From: Hyphomonas jannaschiana VP2
Lineage (GTDB): Bacteria > Pseudomonadota > Alphaproteobacteria > Caulobacterales > Hyphomonadaceae
Reading direction: 5' to 3'
Assembly (NCBI RefSeq): GCF_000685215.1
Contig: NZ_ARYJ01000004.1
Location: forward strand, 62,001-126,000
DNA length: 64,000 nt
Shown here piece by piece: positions 33,639-42,676 of this stretch. Both the position numbers and the translations under genes were made by a program. The notes beneath the pieces were generated by a model. That model saw only the letters and a program-made list of their open reading frames with translations. It was not told where the DNA came from and ran no database searches. The stretch's first letter is position 1, and each line of letters starts with the position of its first letter.

Positions 33639-34748
33639 ATGATGCACGGGTGGCCCCCGGCCTTCAGACCTGCCCTGACAGCAGCAGTTTTGCTGCTGGC
33701 TGCCGCATGCGGACGAACAGACCTTTCGGAACTGGAAGTGGGAGACCGGATTGTCACGCCCTCGATTACCGGGGTCGAGGCCGAGAAGATCAAGATTGTC
33801 GGCTCCTCCACAGTCTCGCCTTTTGCCACGGCTGTCGCCGAACAGTTCGGCGCGGTCACCAAATGGCCGACGCCCGTGGTCGAGACGACCGGGACAGGCG
33901 GCGGCTTCAAGGCGTTCTGTCTTGGCGCCGGCCCGTCGCAGCCCTCCATTTCCGATGCCTCGCGCCCCATCAAGAAGGCCGAGCGGGCCCTGTGCGCGGC
34001 CAATGGCGTGAATAATCCGGCGGAGTTCCGCGTTGGCTATGACGGGATTGTTATTGCCAATTCGAAGGCCGGGCCGGATTTCGACATCACCAAGGCTGAG
34101 CTTTACCGCGCCCTCGCCAAGGACCTGCCAGACGGGCAGGGCGGTTTCGTGCCCAATCCGTACAAGTCCTGGAGCGAGGTCAGCCCCTCTTTGCCGGATG
34201 AGCCGATCCTTGTTTTCGGGCCGCCGCCGACGTCGGGCACGCGGGACGCTTTTGTCGAACTGGGCATGGAGCATGGCGCGCTGGAAGACCCGCAGATGAG
34301 CGCGCTCAGCCAGCTCGATGAAACAGCTTTCCTCCAGCGCGCGCATACGATCCGCACGGATGGCGCCTGGATCGATTTCGGGGAGAACGACGCGGCTGTT
34401 GTTCAGGCCCTGACCAAGACACCGGCGGCAATCGGCATCCTCGGCTTTTCCTTCCTTGAGCAGAACTCGGACCGGGTGAAGGCGGGGCTGCTCTCCGGCG
34501 TTACACCGGATTTCGTGCACATCAAGGATGGCGAGTATGGCCTGTCGCGCATGCTCTACATCTATGTGAAGCGGGAAAACCTCGGCTTTGTGCCCGGCAT
34601 TGCCGAATTCGTCGAAGAGTTCGTGTCAGACGGCGCCATGGGGCCGGACGGGTATCTGCTCGACAAGGGCCTGATCCCGCTCACCGATGAAGACCGTGCC
34701 ACCGAACAGGCAAGGGCGGCCGAGCTGAAGGCGGCATCCGAGAACTAA
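33639..34748 (+). CDS. PstS-like phosphate-binding lipoprotein
   Basis: 369 residues. The signal peptide ends in a lipobox (LAAACGR). The periplasmic-binding fold matches the PstS group: KIVGSSTVSPFATAVAEQF near the N-terminus (phosphate-binding loop SSTV), TGTGGGFKAFCLG, and PTSGTRDAFVELG. It should bind phosphate outside the inner membrane. No pstCAB, phoU or phoB gene follows, so its transporter lies elsewhere or it serves in sensing or capture only. The start is the first of two adjacent ATGs, with GGAAGGA upstream. It ends 16 bp before a convergent glycosyltransferase. Confidence 0.85.
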   Translation: MMHGWPPAFRPALTAAVLLLAAACGRTDLSELEVGDRIVTPSITGVEAEKIKIVGSSTVSPFATAVAEQFGAVTKWPTPVVETTGTGGGFKAFCLGAGPSQPSISDASRPIKKAERALCAANGVNNPAEFRVGYDGIVIANSKAGPDFDITKAELYRALAKDLPDGQGGFVPNPYKSWSEVSPSLPDEPILVFGPPPTSGTRDAFVELGMEHGALEDPQMSALSQLDETAFLQRAHTIRTDGAWIDFGENDAAVVQALTKTPAAIGILGFSFLEQNSDRVKAGLLSGVTPDFVHIKDGEYGLSRMLYIYVKRENLGFVPGIAEFVEEFVSDGAMGPDGYLLDKGLIPLTDEDRATEQARAAELKAASEN

Positions 34749-34764
34749 ACGCTGCTCCTGAGAC

Positions 34765-35934
34765 TCAGGCCTTGTCGTCCGGCTTGTCGCTGGAATCCTT
34801 CGGCTTCGGGCTGAGGTCCAGCAGCGGCGGGATGACCAGTTCCAGCGGTTTCTTGCGCCGGCGCAGGCGGATTTTCTGCCAGAAGCGTTTCCGGGCCGGG
34901 GCGGGCAGGGGCTGGAGGTTCTCGATGAAGGCCTCCGCGCAGGCCTGCCAGCTATAGCCTTCGGCATATTTGCGGCAGGTTTCCCGGTCGAGATCCAGGC
35001 AGGCGATAGCGCCCGACGCGAGGTCTCCGTCGACCGGCGTGATGGTTCCGGCATTCGAGCCCGGGATCACATCGCGCGGGCCGGTCGCATCATAGGCGGC
35101 CACCGGCGTACCGGACGACATCGCCTCCAGCACGACAAGGCCGAACGTGTCCGTCAGGCTGGGGAAGACGAAAACGTCTGCGCTGGCATAGACGGTGGCG
35201 AGGTCTTCATTGAAGCGTGCGCCGAGGAATTTGACCTCCGGATAGCGCTTCTGGAGTTCCTCGCGCTGTGGGCCATCGCCAACGATCACTTTCGTTCCCG
35301 GCAGGTCCAGTTCGGCGAAGGCCTCGATATTCTTCTCGACCGCCACGCGGCCGACATTCAGGAAGATCGGGCGGGCCAGACCTTCGAACGGGTCGCCCGG
35401 CTGGCCTTCCTCGATCCGGCGGGAGGGGTGGAAGAGGTCAGTATCGACCCCGCGGCCCCAGGCCACGAGATTGATGAACTTCTTGGCCCGCAATTCCTCC
35501 ACCATGGACGGGGTCGGCACCATGACCTTGCCGGAATATTTGTGGAACCAGCGCACGAAATTATAGCCCCAGGAAATCGGGATCGGCAGGCGGGCCGACA
35601 CATATTCCGGGAAACGCGTGTGATAGGCGGTGGAGAAGGGGTGTTTGATCTTCAGGCACATGGCCCGGCCGGCCATGCCGAGTGTGCCCTCGGTCGCAAT
35701 ATGAACCGCGTCCGGCTCGAATTCGTTGAACCGTTCCTCGATCTCGCCCCGGGCGAACAGAGCCAGCTTGATTTCTGGATAGGTCGGCAGGGGCATGGTC
35801 ATGAAGCCCTGCCCGGGATGCACGATTTCCCATTCATGGCCCATCGCCTCGGATTCGGCGATGACGCGCTTCATGGTGCGCACGACGCCATTGACCTGAG
35901 GATCCCAGGCGTCTGTCACGAGCATGATCCGCAT
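34765..35934 (-). CDS. GT4-family glycosyltransferase
   Basis: 389 residues with the GT-B fold. The N-terminal domain begins MRIMLVTDAWDPQVNGVVRTM, and the C-terminal donor domain has GDGPQREELQKRYPEV and SLTDTFGLVVLEAMSSGTPV (the ExxxxxxxE motif with Asp at its first position). This closely resembles the alpha-mannosyltransferase/glycosyldiacylglycerol synthase branch, so a membrane glycolipid product is likely but unproven. The last ~35 residues are a basic then acidic tail (RLRRRKKP...DKPDDKA). The ATG at 35934 has GGGAG 6 bp upstream. It is divergent from putA. Confidence 0.87.
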   Translation of the reverse strand: MRIMLVTDAWDPQVNGVVRTMKRVIAESEAMGHEWEIVHPGQGFMTMPLPTYPEIKLALFARGEIEERFNEFEPDAVHIATEGTLGMAGRAMCLKIKHPFSTAYHTRFPEYVSARLPIPISWGYNFVRWFHKYSGKVMVPTPSMVEELRAKKFINLVAWGRGVDTDLFHPSRRIEEGQPGDPFEGLARPIFLNVGRVAVEKNIEAFAELDLPGTKVIVGDGPQREELQKRYPEVKFLGARFNEDLATVYASADVFVFPSLTDTFGLVVLEAMSSGTPVAAYDATGPRDVIPGSNAGTITPVDGDLASGAIACLDLDRETCRKYAEGYSWQACAEAFIENLQPLPAPARKRFWQKIRLRRRKKPLELVIPPLLDLSPKPKDSSDKPDDKA

Positions 35935-36052
35935 GTGGACTCCCATCAATGCCACGCAGCCGCGCGCAACATGGCGGGCTTGCACGGGACCGTAAAGGCC
36001 CCTTTCGCTGTCCACTACCCTCGCACTCGATACGTGGAGACGATATAGTTTT

Positions 36053-36070
36053 TTCCCAGATGGGTGGGAA
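36053..36070. promoter_or_regulatory. Candidate operator in the glycosyltransferase/putA divergent region
   Basis: TTCCCA (36053-36058) and TGGGAA (36065-36070) are a perfect 6-bp inverted repeat with a 6-bp spacer, 67 bp before the putA start. Proline-responsive control is possible, but no putR gene is present here. Confidence 0.35.
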
Positions 36071-36136
36071 CCGGCATAAGACCTGCCCCGTTATTCTGCT
36101 TTTGTACCAAGTTTTTGCCAGAAGGGACCACCATTT

Positions 36137-39100
36137 ATGACCGACGCCCTCGCCGCCACACAATTCGTCTGGGATGCGCTCGACTCCAACAAGTTTGTTG
36201 ATGAGGAGGCCTTGCTCGAGGATCTCCTGAAAGAGACGCCTGTCAGTGACGATCTTCGCCAGGCGGCGATGCGGCGGGCGCTCGATCTGGTCGAGACGGC
36301 GCGGGCCACCGGGCGCCGCAAGGGCATGATGGAAAGCTTCCTGGAGGAGTTCGGCCTGTCGAACGCGGAAGGCCTTGCTCTCATGTGTCTTGCCGAGGCG
36401 CTGTTGCGCGTGCCCGACGCCGAGACCCGCGACGACCTTATCGCCGAGAAGATCCGCTCCGGAAACTGGGGCGCCCATCAGGGCCAGTCGGAATCCTGGC
36501 TGGTCAATGCCTCCACCTGGGGCCTGATGCTGACCGGCCGCGTCATCGGTGTGCCGGCGGCCGCCAAGAAGGGGCCCAGTCACTTCGTGTCCAGCCTCGT
36601 CCGCGAAAGCGGTGAGCCGGTGATCCGCGCCGCCATGATGCAGGCCATGCGGATCATGGGCGAGCAGTTTGTCCTTGGGCGGAACGTGAAGGATGCGCTG
36701 AAGCGTGGTGGCCGGATGGTGCGCCAGGGCGATGCGGCGCATTTCAGTTTCGACATGCTGGGAGAAGGCGCCCGTACCGCGGCTGACGCCGAACGCTATC
36801 TGAAGGCCTATCAGAGTGCCATTGAACAGGTGGCCGCCAGCAAGGACAAATCCGTCAAGCCGGAAGCGGCCAATGGCGTTTCCGTGAAACTCTCCGCCCT
36901 GCATCCGCGCTATGAGGCAGTCAACGAAGCCCGGGTGATGGAAGAGATTTACCCCGGCCTGCTGGGCCTCTGCAAACAGGCGGCCGACGCGAACATCAAT
37001 CTCTGTCTGGATGCGGAAGAAGCCGACCGGCTGGTGATCTCGCTCAAGCTGATGGAAGCGCTTGCGCGTGAGCCGTCGCTCAAGGGCTGGTCCGGCCTGG
37101 GCGTTGCCGTGCAGGCCTATCAGAAGCGCGCCCGCGGCGTGATCGAGAAGCTGAAACAGCTGGCCGGTGACACGCGCCAGCGCTTCATGGTGCGCCTCGT
37201 GAAAGGCGCCTATTGGGACAGCGAGATCAAGCACGCCCAGGTCGAAGGCTTCCCGAACTTCCCGGTCTTCACCACAAAGCAGGGGACGGACTTCCATTAT
37301 CTCGCCTGCGCGAAGCAGCTGCTGGAGGCGAGCCCGGTCCTCTATCCGCAATTTGCGACGCACAATGCCCACACATTGGCGACGGTGGACCTGATGGCGG
37401 ATTCCATGGGCGTCACCGCGTTCGAGTTCCAGCGCCTGCATGGCATGGGCGAAGCGCTTTACGCGGCGGCGAAAGCCGGTAATCGCGTACGGGTCTATGC
37501 CCCCGTCGGAGCGCACAAGGACCTGCTGCCATACCTCGTCCGCCGCCTGTTGGAGAATGGTGCCAATACGAGTTTCGTACACTCCTTCCTCGATCCGGAT
37601 GTGCCGGCCGAACAGGTCGTCGCCGATCCGATCACCAAGGTCGAGGCTGGTCCACGCCGCCACCCGCGCATCCCGACACCGCCGCGCCTTTACGGGCCGG
37701 AACGCCGCAACTCTTCCGGCCTGGACCTGTCGCAGCAGAATGTGCGCGACGATATCGCCTCGGCGATCCGCGTCTTCCGCGACAGCCCGGCCATCGCCGC
37801 CGGGGCCATCGTTTCCGGCAAGGCAGACACAGGCGGAGGAGAGCTCTGCCGTGTGCCGTTCCACACCGAAACCGTGTTGGGCGCCTGCAAGGAAGCCAGC
37901 GAAGAGGCGATGGATCGCGCGCTGGACGCAGCGGTCAAATTTCAGCCGGAATGGGACAAGCTGGGCGGGCCCCAGCGGGCGACCCATCTGCGGGCCATGG
38001 CCGAAGCGCTGGAAAGCAACATGCCGCGCCTCATCGCCCTGATGGCGCGCGAGACCGGCAAGACGCTGAATGACGGCATCGCCGAGGTGCGCGAAGCAGT
38101 CGACTTCCTGCGCTACTATGCGATGGGCGCCGAAAAGGATTTCGCTGCGCCCGTGCGCCTGCCGGGACCGACGGGGGAAACGAACCATCTGTCCCTGCAC
38201 GGACGGGGCGTCTTCTGCTGCATCTCGCCCTGGAATTTCCCGCTGGCCATCTTCACCGGCCAGGTCGCCGCCGCGCTTGCCGCGGGCAACACGGTCGTCG
38301 CCAAGCCGGCTGAACAATCGCCGCTGATCGCGTTCGAGGCGGTGAAACTGTTCCACAAGGCTGGCCTGCCGGTGAACGCGCTGCACCTTCTGCCCGGCAA
38401 GGGGGAGACGGTCGGTGCGAAGCTGACGTCCGACCTGCGCGTCTCCGGCGTCTGCTTCACCGGCGGCACGAACACCGCCCGCATGATCAACCGCACACTG
38501 GCGGACCGTGACGGGCCGATCATTCCGCTGATCGCCGAGACCGGCGGCCTGAACGGCCTGTTCGTGGACACGACGGCCCTGCGCGAGCAGGTGCTGGACG
38601 ATATAATCATCTCCGCCTTCGGGTCGGCGGGCCAGCGCTGTTCAGCACTGCGCGTTGCGTTCCTGCCGAAAGCCACCGCCGACCATCTGATCGAAGGCCT
38701 GATCGGCGCAATGAACGAGCTGAAGCTCGGCGATCCGGCCCTGCCTGAAACGGACATTGGCCCGGTCATCGATGCGGAGGCGCGCGACATGCTGGAAGCG
38801 CACCTCGAAGACATGAAGTCCCGCGCGAAAGTCCTCCACCAGATCGACGCCGGCCAGATCGGCCGCGAAGGCTATGGCTTCGGCCCGGCGCTGGTGGAGC
38901 TGTCTTCGCTCGATCAGATTACGGAAGAGAAGTTCGGCCCCATCCTGCATGTCATCCGCTATGACCCGGACGACATTGATGAAGTCGGCGCCAAACTCCA
39001 CGCCAAGGGCTATGGCCTGACGCTGGGCGTGCATTCGCGCCTCGACAGCTTCTACAAGGAAGTCCGTGCGGCCTGTCCGGTGGGCAATACCTATGTGAAC

Positions 39101-39271
39101 CGCTCGATGATCGGGGCCGTCGTCGGCGTGCAGCCTTTTGGCGGGGAAGGGCTCTCCGGCACCGGGCCAAAGGCCGGCGGGCCGCATTATCTCCATCGCT
39201 TCGCCGCAGAAAGGGCGCTGACCGTGAATATCACGGCACAGGGAGGTGACGCAGAACTGCTGAGCCTGTAG
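36137..39271 (+). CDS. putA: Bifunctional proline dehydrogenase / glutamate-semialdehyde dehydrogenase
   Basis: 1044 residues. It converts proline to glutamate in two channelled steps (FAD, then NAD). The PRODH barrel covers about residues 150-450 (GVSVKLSALHPRYEA, MVRLVKGAYWDSEIKHAQ, ATHNAHTLA). The aldehyde dehydrogenase half starts at about 520, with SPWNFPLAIFTGQ, CFTGGTNTAR and the catalytic Cys (~834) in GSAGQRCSALR. It is the shorter PutA type without the N-terminal ribbon-helix-helix repressor domain of E. coli PutA. The conserved ETGGQN reads ETGGLN here. The ATG has AGAAGGG upstream. A lipoprotein gene follows after 9 bp. Confidence 0.96.
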   Translation: MTDALAATQFVWDALDSNKFVDEEALLEDLLKETPVSDDLRQAAMRRALDLVETARATGRRKGMMESFLEEFGLSNAEGLALMCLAEALLRVPDAETRDDLIAEKIRSGNWGAHQGQSESWLVNASTWGLMLTGRVIGVPAAAKKGPSHFVSSLVRESGEPVIRAAMMQAMRIMGEQFVLGRNVKDALKRGGRMVRQGDAAHFSFDMLGEGARTAADAERYLKAYQSAIEQVAASKDKSVKPEAANGVSVKLSALHPRYEAVNEARVMEEIYPGLLGLCKQAADANINLCLDAEEADRLVISLKLMEALAREPSLKGWSGLGVAVQAYQKRARGVIEKLKQLAGDTRQRFMVRLVKGAYWDSEIKHAQVEGFPNFPVFTTKQGTDFHYLACAKQLLEASPVLYPQFATHNAHTLATVDLMADSMGVTAFEFQRLHGMGEALYAAAKAGNRVRVYAPVGAHKDLLPYLVRRLLENGANTSFVHSFLDPDVPAEQVVADPITKVEAGPRRHPRIPTPPRLYGPERRNSSGLDLSQQNVRDDIASAIRVFRDSPAIAAGAIVSGKADTGGGELCRVPFHTETVLGACKEASEEAMDRALDAAVKFQPEWDKLGGPQRATHLRAMAEALESNMPRLIALMARETGKTLNDGIAEVREAVDFLRYYAMGAEKDFAAPVRLPGPTGETNHLSLHGRGVFCCISPWNFPLAIFTGQVAAALAAGNTVVAKPAEQSPLIAFEAVKLFHKAGLPVNALHLLPGKGETVGAKLTSDLRVSGVCFTGGTNTARMINRTLADRDGPIIPLIAETGGLNGLFVDTTALREQVLDDIIISAFGSAGQRCSALRVAFLPKATADHLIEGLIGAMNELKLGDPALPETDIGPVIDAEARDMLEAHLEDMKSRAKVLHQIDAGQIGREGYGFGPALVELSSLDQITEEKFGPILHVIRYDPDDIDEVGAKLHAKGYGLTLGVHSRLDSFYKEVRAACPVGNTYVNRSMIGAVVGVQPFGGEGLSGTGPKAGGPHYLHRFAAERALTVNITAQGGDAELLSL

Positions 39272-39280
39272 AAAAAGACG

Positions 39281-40168
39281 ATGAAACAGACCCTGCTTCT
39301 CTCTGCCGCCTTTCTGATGGCCGGCTTGTCTGGCGCCTGCGGGCAGGCAGGGGAAGCCGGGGGCACACCCGATACCCGGCCCGTGGCGGAACTGCCCGGC
39401 ACGGATACGCCGGACGGGGAGACACAGGTAAATCCGGCTGACTCACCGGAAGCGATCCTGGCGGCCCTGCCGCGCACGATCGTGGTAGACAATGATGTTC
39501 TGACCGCAGACGTCAGCATCGATGAAGCGGTCTTTTCCTTCACGCCGGCCCTGGCGCAGGACATCGTGGCCGACGCGCAGGCGCGCATCGATGCCATGGA
39601 GGCAGATGCAAAAACCTACCAGAAAGTGGACCCGGACTATTTCCGTCCCTACGCCCTGAAAATCGACTGGCAGGTGACCGGCGCCGCCGGCATGCTCGCC
39701 GGGCTGGAAGGCTTCATCTACACCCACACCGGCGGGGCGCATGGCAATTACATGACCGACGGGCGTATCTATAACACGCAGACCGGCGAACGGATGCGCA
39801 TCGGCGACCTGTTCTCCGACAAGGAGGCCGCCGCCGTCGCGCTTGCCCCGAAAGTGTATGAATTGGTTGCCCGCGCCAAGACGGCCCGCAGCGGATCTCC
39901 GGACAGTTATGAAATGTTCCTCGGGGAGTCGAAGGATGCCATGAGTGTCTCGGATGTCCTGGCGGGGAATATCAGCCTCATTGCCTCGACAGAGGCCGGC
40001 AAGTTGGGCGGTCTCGCGCTGCATTATGCGCCCTATGAAATCGGTTCGTATGCGGAAGGGGCGTATCACATCACGCTGCCGCAGGCCGATTTCCGGACTC
40101 TGCTGAAGCCGGCATACCGGACCCTGTTTGCGGGTGAGCCGGCAGAGATCCAGCGTCTTGGCGAGTGA
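39281..40168 (+). CDS. DUF3298/DUF4163-type secreted lipoprotein
   Basis: 295 residues with a lipobox (LMAGLSGAC). An acidic, Pro/Thr-rich linker (about 25-60) leads to a domain whose GGAHGNYMTDGRIYNTQTGERMRIGDLF segment is the DUF3298 signature, as in PdaC and RsiV, where it binds cell-wall sugars or lysozyme. A role in envelope polysaccharide sensing is thus a family-level inference. The 9-bp gap after putA suggests transcriptional read-through, but no functional link is obvious. Confidence 0.8.
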   Translation: MKQTLLLSAAFLMAGLSGACGQAGEAGGTPDTRPVAELPGTDTPDGETQVNPADSPEAILAALPRTIVVDNDVLTADVSIDEAVFSFTPALAQDIVADAQARIDAMEADAKTYQKVDPDYFRPYALKIDWQVTGAAGMLAGLEGFIYTHTGGAHGNYMTDGRIYNTQTGERMRIGDLFSDKEAAAVALAPKVYELVARAKTARSGSPDSYEMFLGESKDAMSVSDVLAGNISLIASTEAGKLGGLALHYAPYEIGSYAEGAYHITLPQADFRTLLKPAYRTLFAGEPAEIQRLGE

Positions 40169-40183
40169 GCGGGCGAGTGAGCG

Positions 40184-40627
40184 TCAGTCCCGGCAGCGCC
40201 GGAAAGCGAAGCCCTGGCCCCGGGAGCCGTCCATAAGCGAAATTTCCGCCGTCATCCGGTCGCCTTCACGAGCGTAGCGGATACGCTGGGGATAATCGTG
40301 GCCGGGGTCGGCAAACACGATGTGGGATGCGCCGCGTTCGATTTCACGGAACGGGGAAGGGCCCTTGCCGGCGGGATAGGCGTTGAAGGTAAACCTCTTG
40401 CCGGGATCGATGCGGGACTGTTCAAAGAAGCTGACCTGATCCCCCTTCAGCGCCAGGGCATAACCGAACAGATAGCCATGGTCGGGCGCGGACCAGACTT
40501 CGCGATAGTCCCCGTCCGCATTTTCCCAGCAGCCGCTGATCCAGCCAAGCGGGTGTCCGGGAGCAGTCTCCGGGGCGGCGGTGCATCCGCCGATCAGGAT
40601 GAGGCAGGCGGACAGGACGCGCTTCAT
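40184..40627 (-). CDS. DUF6265 family lipoprotein
   Basis: 147 residues with a lipobox (LILIGGC). The core starts LGWISGCWENADGDYREVWSAP, typical of DUF6265, a small lipocalin-like beta-barrel family of unknown function. It overlaps the stop of the upstream small gene by 4 bp (ATGA), so the two are co-translated. It converges on the DUF3298 gene with a 15-bp gap. Confidence 0.75.
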   Translation of the reverse strand: MKRVLSACLILIGGCTAAPETAPGHPLGWISGCWENADGDYREVWSAPDHGYLFGYALALKGDQVSFFEQSRIDPGKRFTFNAYPAGKGPSPFREIERGASHIVFADPGHDYPQRIRYAREGDRMTAEISLMDGSRGQGFAFRRCRD

Positions 40628-40956
40628 GGCGCGATCAGGGTACAGCCAAGGCCGGGGGTAAACTTCGCTTGCGCGCTGACCCGGCCATCATGCGACACGG
40701 CGCGGGTTATATTATTTTCATCCGTATAGGAAATGCCGGTCATGTCGAAGGTGAAATCGCCCTCGCAGCTGTCCAGGTCACGCTCTGCGATGTGAAGGCA
40801 GGAGCAGACCTGCTTGGCGCCGAGGGAAGCCAGAATCTCCGCACGGGCGAGTGAGTCCGCATGCGCTGCCTGCTGGTTGGGGTAAAATACAGCTATCAAC
40901 CCAACGGAGAACGCAGCAATACCTGCCACGACCAGAAGTGCTTTGACGTGTTTCAC
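40624..40956 (-). CDS. Small membrane-anchored protein of unknown function
   Basis: 110 residues. One N-terminal hydrophobic helix (about 6-24) probably serves as signal anchor. The outer part contains three cysteines close together (CSCLHIAERDLDSC) and another near the C-terminus (GLGC), suggesting disulfides in the periplasm. No family was recognised. It is first in a two-gene unit with the DUF6265 lipoprotein (ATGA overlap) and is divergent from a serine hydrolase 44 bp away. Confidence 0.6.
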   Translation of the reverse strand: MKHVKALLVVAGIAAFSVGLIAVFYPNQQAAHADSLARAEILASLGAKQVCSCLHIAERDLDSCEGDFTFDMTGISYTDENNITRAVSHDGRVSAQAKFTPGLGCTLIAP

Positions 40957-41000
40957 TTTTTTCCCCTATGTCCGGATCGGGACAATAGGAGACAAGCGCC

Positions 41001-42164
41001 ATGTTGCGCAACATATTCCTGATCTGCCTTGCCTGCCTGGCCGCGCCGTTTGCCGCGGCACAGGCGCTTGTGCCGCTGCCGGCCCAGCCGGATGGCGTGG
41101 CCTGGCCAACAGCGGGGTGGGAGACGGGCGTGCTTCCGCCCGAGCATGCCGATGAGATACAGGAGCTGCTGGACATCGCCATGGTCGGCAACCGGGGGGA
41201 TCTTGGCGGCGAGACCCATGCCGTGGTGATCGTCCACAAGGGCAGGCTGGTGGCAGAGGTTTACCGGGACGGGTTCGGCGCCGGGACGCGGCACATGTCA
41301 TGGAGCCTCGCCAAATCGGTCACGTCGGCGCTCGTTGGCCGGGCGGTACAGCTTGGCCTGGTGGAGAATATCGATGCGCCGATGCCCGGCGTGTTTCCCG
41401 AGGATGATCCGCGTGCGGCCATTACATGGCGCCAATGGATCACCATGACCGATGGTCTGGAATATCTGGAATTCGAGTCCGACATTCTCGAAGCCAATGA
41501 CGTCGCTCAGATGATGTATGGCGCAGGCCGGTTCGACGTGGTCGGCTATATCCGGGACTCCTTCCCGCTGAAATATGCGCCCGGCACAAGATGGAATTAT
41601 TCGACGGCCAGTTTCAGCCTGGTCGGCCGGGCACTTCAGAATGTCATCGGGGTCGACACCTGGTGCTCGACCGCGTCTTCAGAAGCGGCAAGCGAAGGCG
41701 CGTCTCCGCAGACACCCTGTTCCCCAGCCGATGCGCCCATGGCTGCCTGGATTGACGAGGTCCTGTTCAGGCCGCTCGGCATGGATGCCCAGCCGGAGTT
41801 CGATCTGTCAGGCACGTATCTTGGCGGCTCGCATGTCTGGGCCACGGCGCGCGACTATGCCAAACTCGGCCTGCTGTACCTGCGCGACGGCGTCTGGGAT
41901 GGCGAACGGCTCCTGCCGGAGGGCTGGGTCGACATGACCCGCACGCCGCCGCCGGGCGGGCCGGCAAATTTCTACGGGGCCGGCTTCTGGCTGCTGCCGG
42001 GCGCAGGCGATGCGTTCTATGCCCAGGGGCATGAAGGCCAGACGATCTTCATCGTGCCGAGCCGGGACCTGATCGTCGTCCGCCTCGCCCTGATGGAAGA
42101 GAATGACGCCAACTGGGAGGCCGACCTTCAGTGGAACCTCGCGCTGGCCCGCGCTTTTCCATGA
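41001..42164 (+). CDS. Secreted serine hydrolase, class C beta-lactamase fold
   Basis: 387 residues with a signal peptide (LACLAAPFAAAQA). The SxxK motif is Ser102-Leu-Ala-Lys105 (MSWSLAKSVTSA) and the second motif is Tyr200-Ser-Thr (WNYSTASF). It resembles 6-aminohexanoate-dimer hydrolase (NylB)-like esterases and DD-peptidases more than true beta-lactamases, so the substrate (ester, amide or peptidoglycan) is open. Residues ~211-245 form a Ser/Ala/Cys-containing insertion. The gene is followed by the second ATGGT array. Confidence 0.85.
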   Translation: MLRNIFLICLACLAAPFAAAQALVPLPAQPDGVAWPTAGWETGVLPPEHADEIQELLDIAMVGNRGDLGGETHAVVIVHKGRLVAEVYRDGFGAGTRHMSWSLAKSVTSALVGRAVQLGLVENIDAPMPGVFPEDDPRAAITWRQWITMTDGLEYLEFESDILEANDVAQMMYGAGRFDVVGYIRDSFPLKYAPGTRWNYSTASFSLVGRALQNVIGVDTWCSTASSEAASEGASPQTPCSPADAPMAAWIDEVLFRPLGMDAQPEFDLSGTYLGGSHVWATARDYAKLGLLYLRDGVWDGERLLPEGWVDMTRTPPPGGPANFYGAGFWLLPGAGDAFYAQGHEGQTIFIVPSRDLIVVRLALMEENDANWEADLQWNLALARAFP

Positions 42165-42181
42165 AAAAGCGGCCCGTATAA

Positions 42182-42220
42182 ATGGTCCATATATGGTCTA
42201 TTCACGGTGTTCTTCATGGT
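42182..42220. repeat. ATGGT quadruplet array, copy 2
   Basis: ATGGT-like words start at 42182, 42193, 42204 (ACGGT variant) and 42216: the same 11, 11, 12-bp spacing as copy 1 at 3780-3818. It lies between the convergent serine hydrolase and thioesterase genes. A small GGTCC/GGACC inverted repeat (42218-42232) overlaps its end. Confidence 0.55.
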
Positions 42221-42244
42221 CCGGACGGGACCTTATCCAACACC

Positions 42245-42676
42245 TCAGTCGCCACCGACCTTGAAATGCGCGAGCAGCGATGTGACCGGCTTTGAGCGCT
42301 GGTCCTGCCAGGCTTCTGCCCGCACCGAGCACATGCGCCGGCCCATCTTGGTGATGGTCGCGCGGGCATAGGTGTCCTTCGCGTGTCCCTGGCGGAGATA
42401 GTCGATCGTCAGATTGATCGGCCGGGGCGGGCGCTCAAGATGTTCGGTCACGAGATAGACCTGCGCCATGGCGGTCAGCTCCAGAAAGGCGGCGATGGCG
42501 CCGCCATGCAGGGCCTGGATCGTGAAATTGCCGATCAGTTTCTGCTGGAACGGCATGATGGCCGTCATCTCGTCGCCCATGACTTCGCAGCGCATGCCGA
42601 TTTCCTGCGCGAACGGAGTGCGGCCCAGGAAGGCCTGTACCTGTTCGGCGCGGGTCGGGAGAATGTCTTCGGACAT
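42245..42676 (-). CDS. PaaI-type hotdog thioesterase (second of a pair)
   Basis: 143 residues, a single hotdog fold. ALHGGAIAAFLELTAMA carries the HGG motif of acyl-CoA thioesterases, and INLTIDYLRQG is the conserved following strand. It likely hydrolyses an acyl- or aryl-CoA. The ATG at 42676 overlaps the stop codon of the upstream thioesterase by one base (TGATG), so the two are translationally coupled. They may form a heteromer. Confidence 0.85.
   Translation of the reverse strand: MSEDILPTRAEQVQAFLGRTPFAQEIGMRCEVMGDEMTAIMPFQQKLIGNFTIQALHGGAIAAFLELTAMAQVYLVTEHLERPPRPINLTIDYLRQGHAKDTYARATITKMGRRMCSVRAEAWQDQRSKPVTSLLAHFKVGGD

Noticed and set aside
33395..34015. A 206-codon plus-strand frame overlapping the PstS-like gene start
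   Set aside because: Out of frame with a clear lipoprotein gene and without a coherent domain.
35834..38386. An 850-codon minus-strand open frame opposite putA
   Set aside because: It mirrors the GC-rich third-position pattern of putA, has low-complexity His/Arg/Gly composition and no recognised domain; putA is certain.
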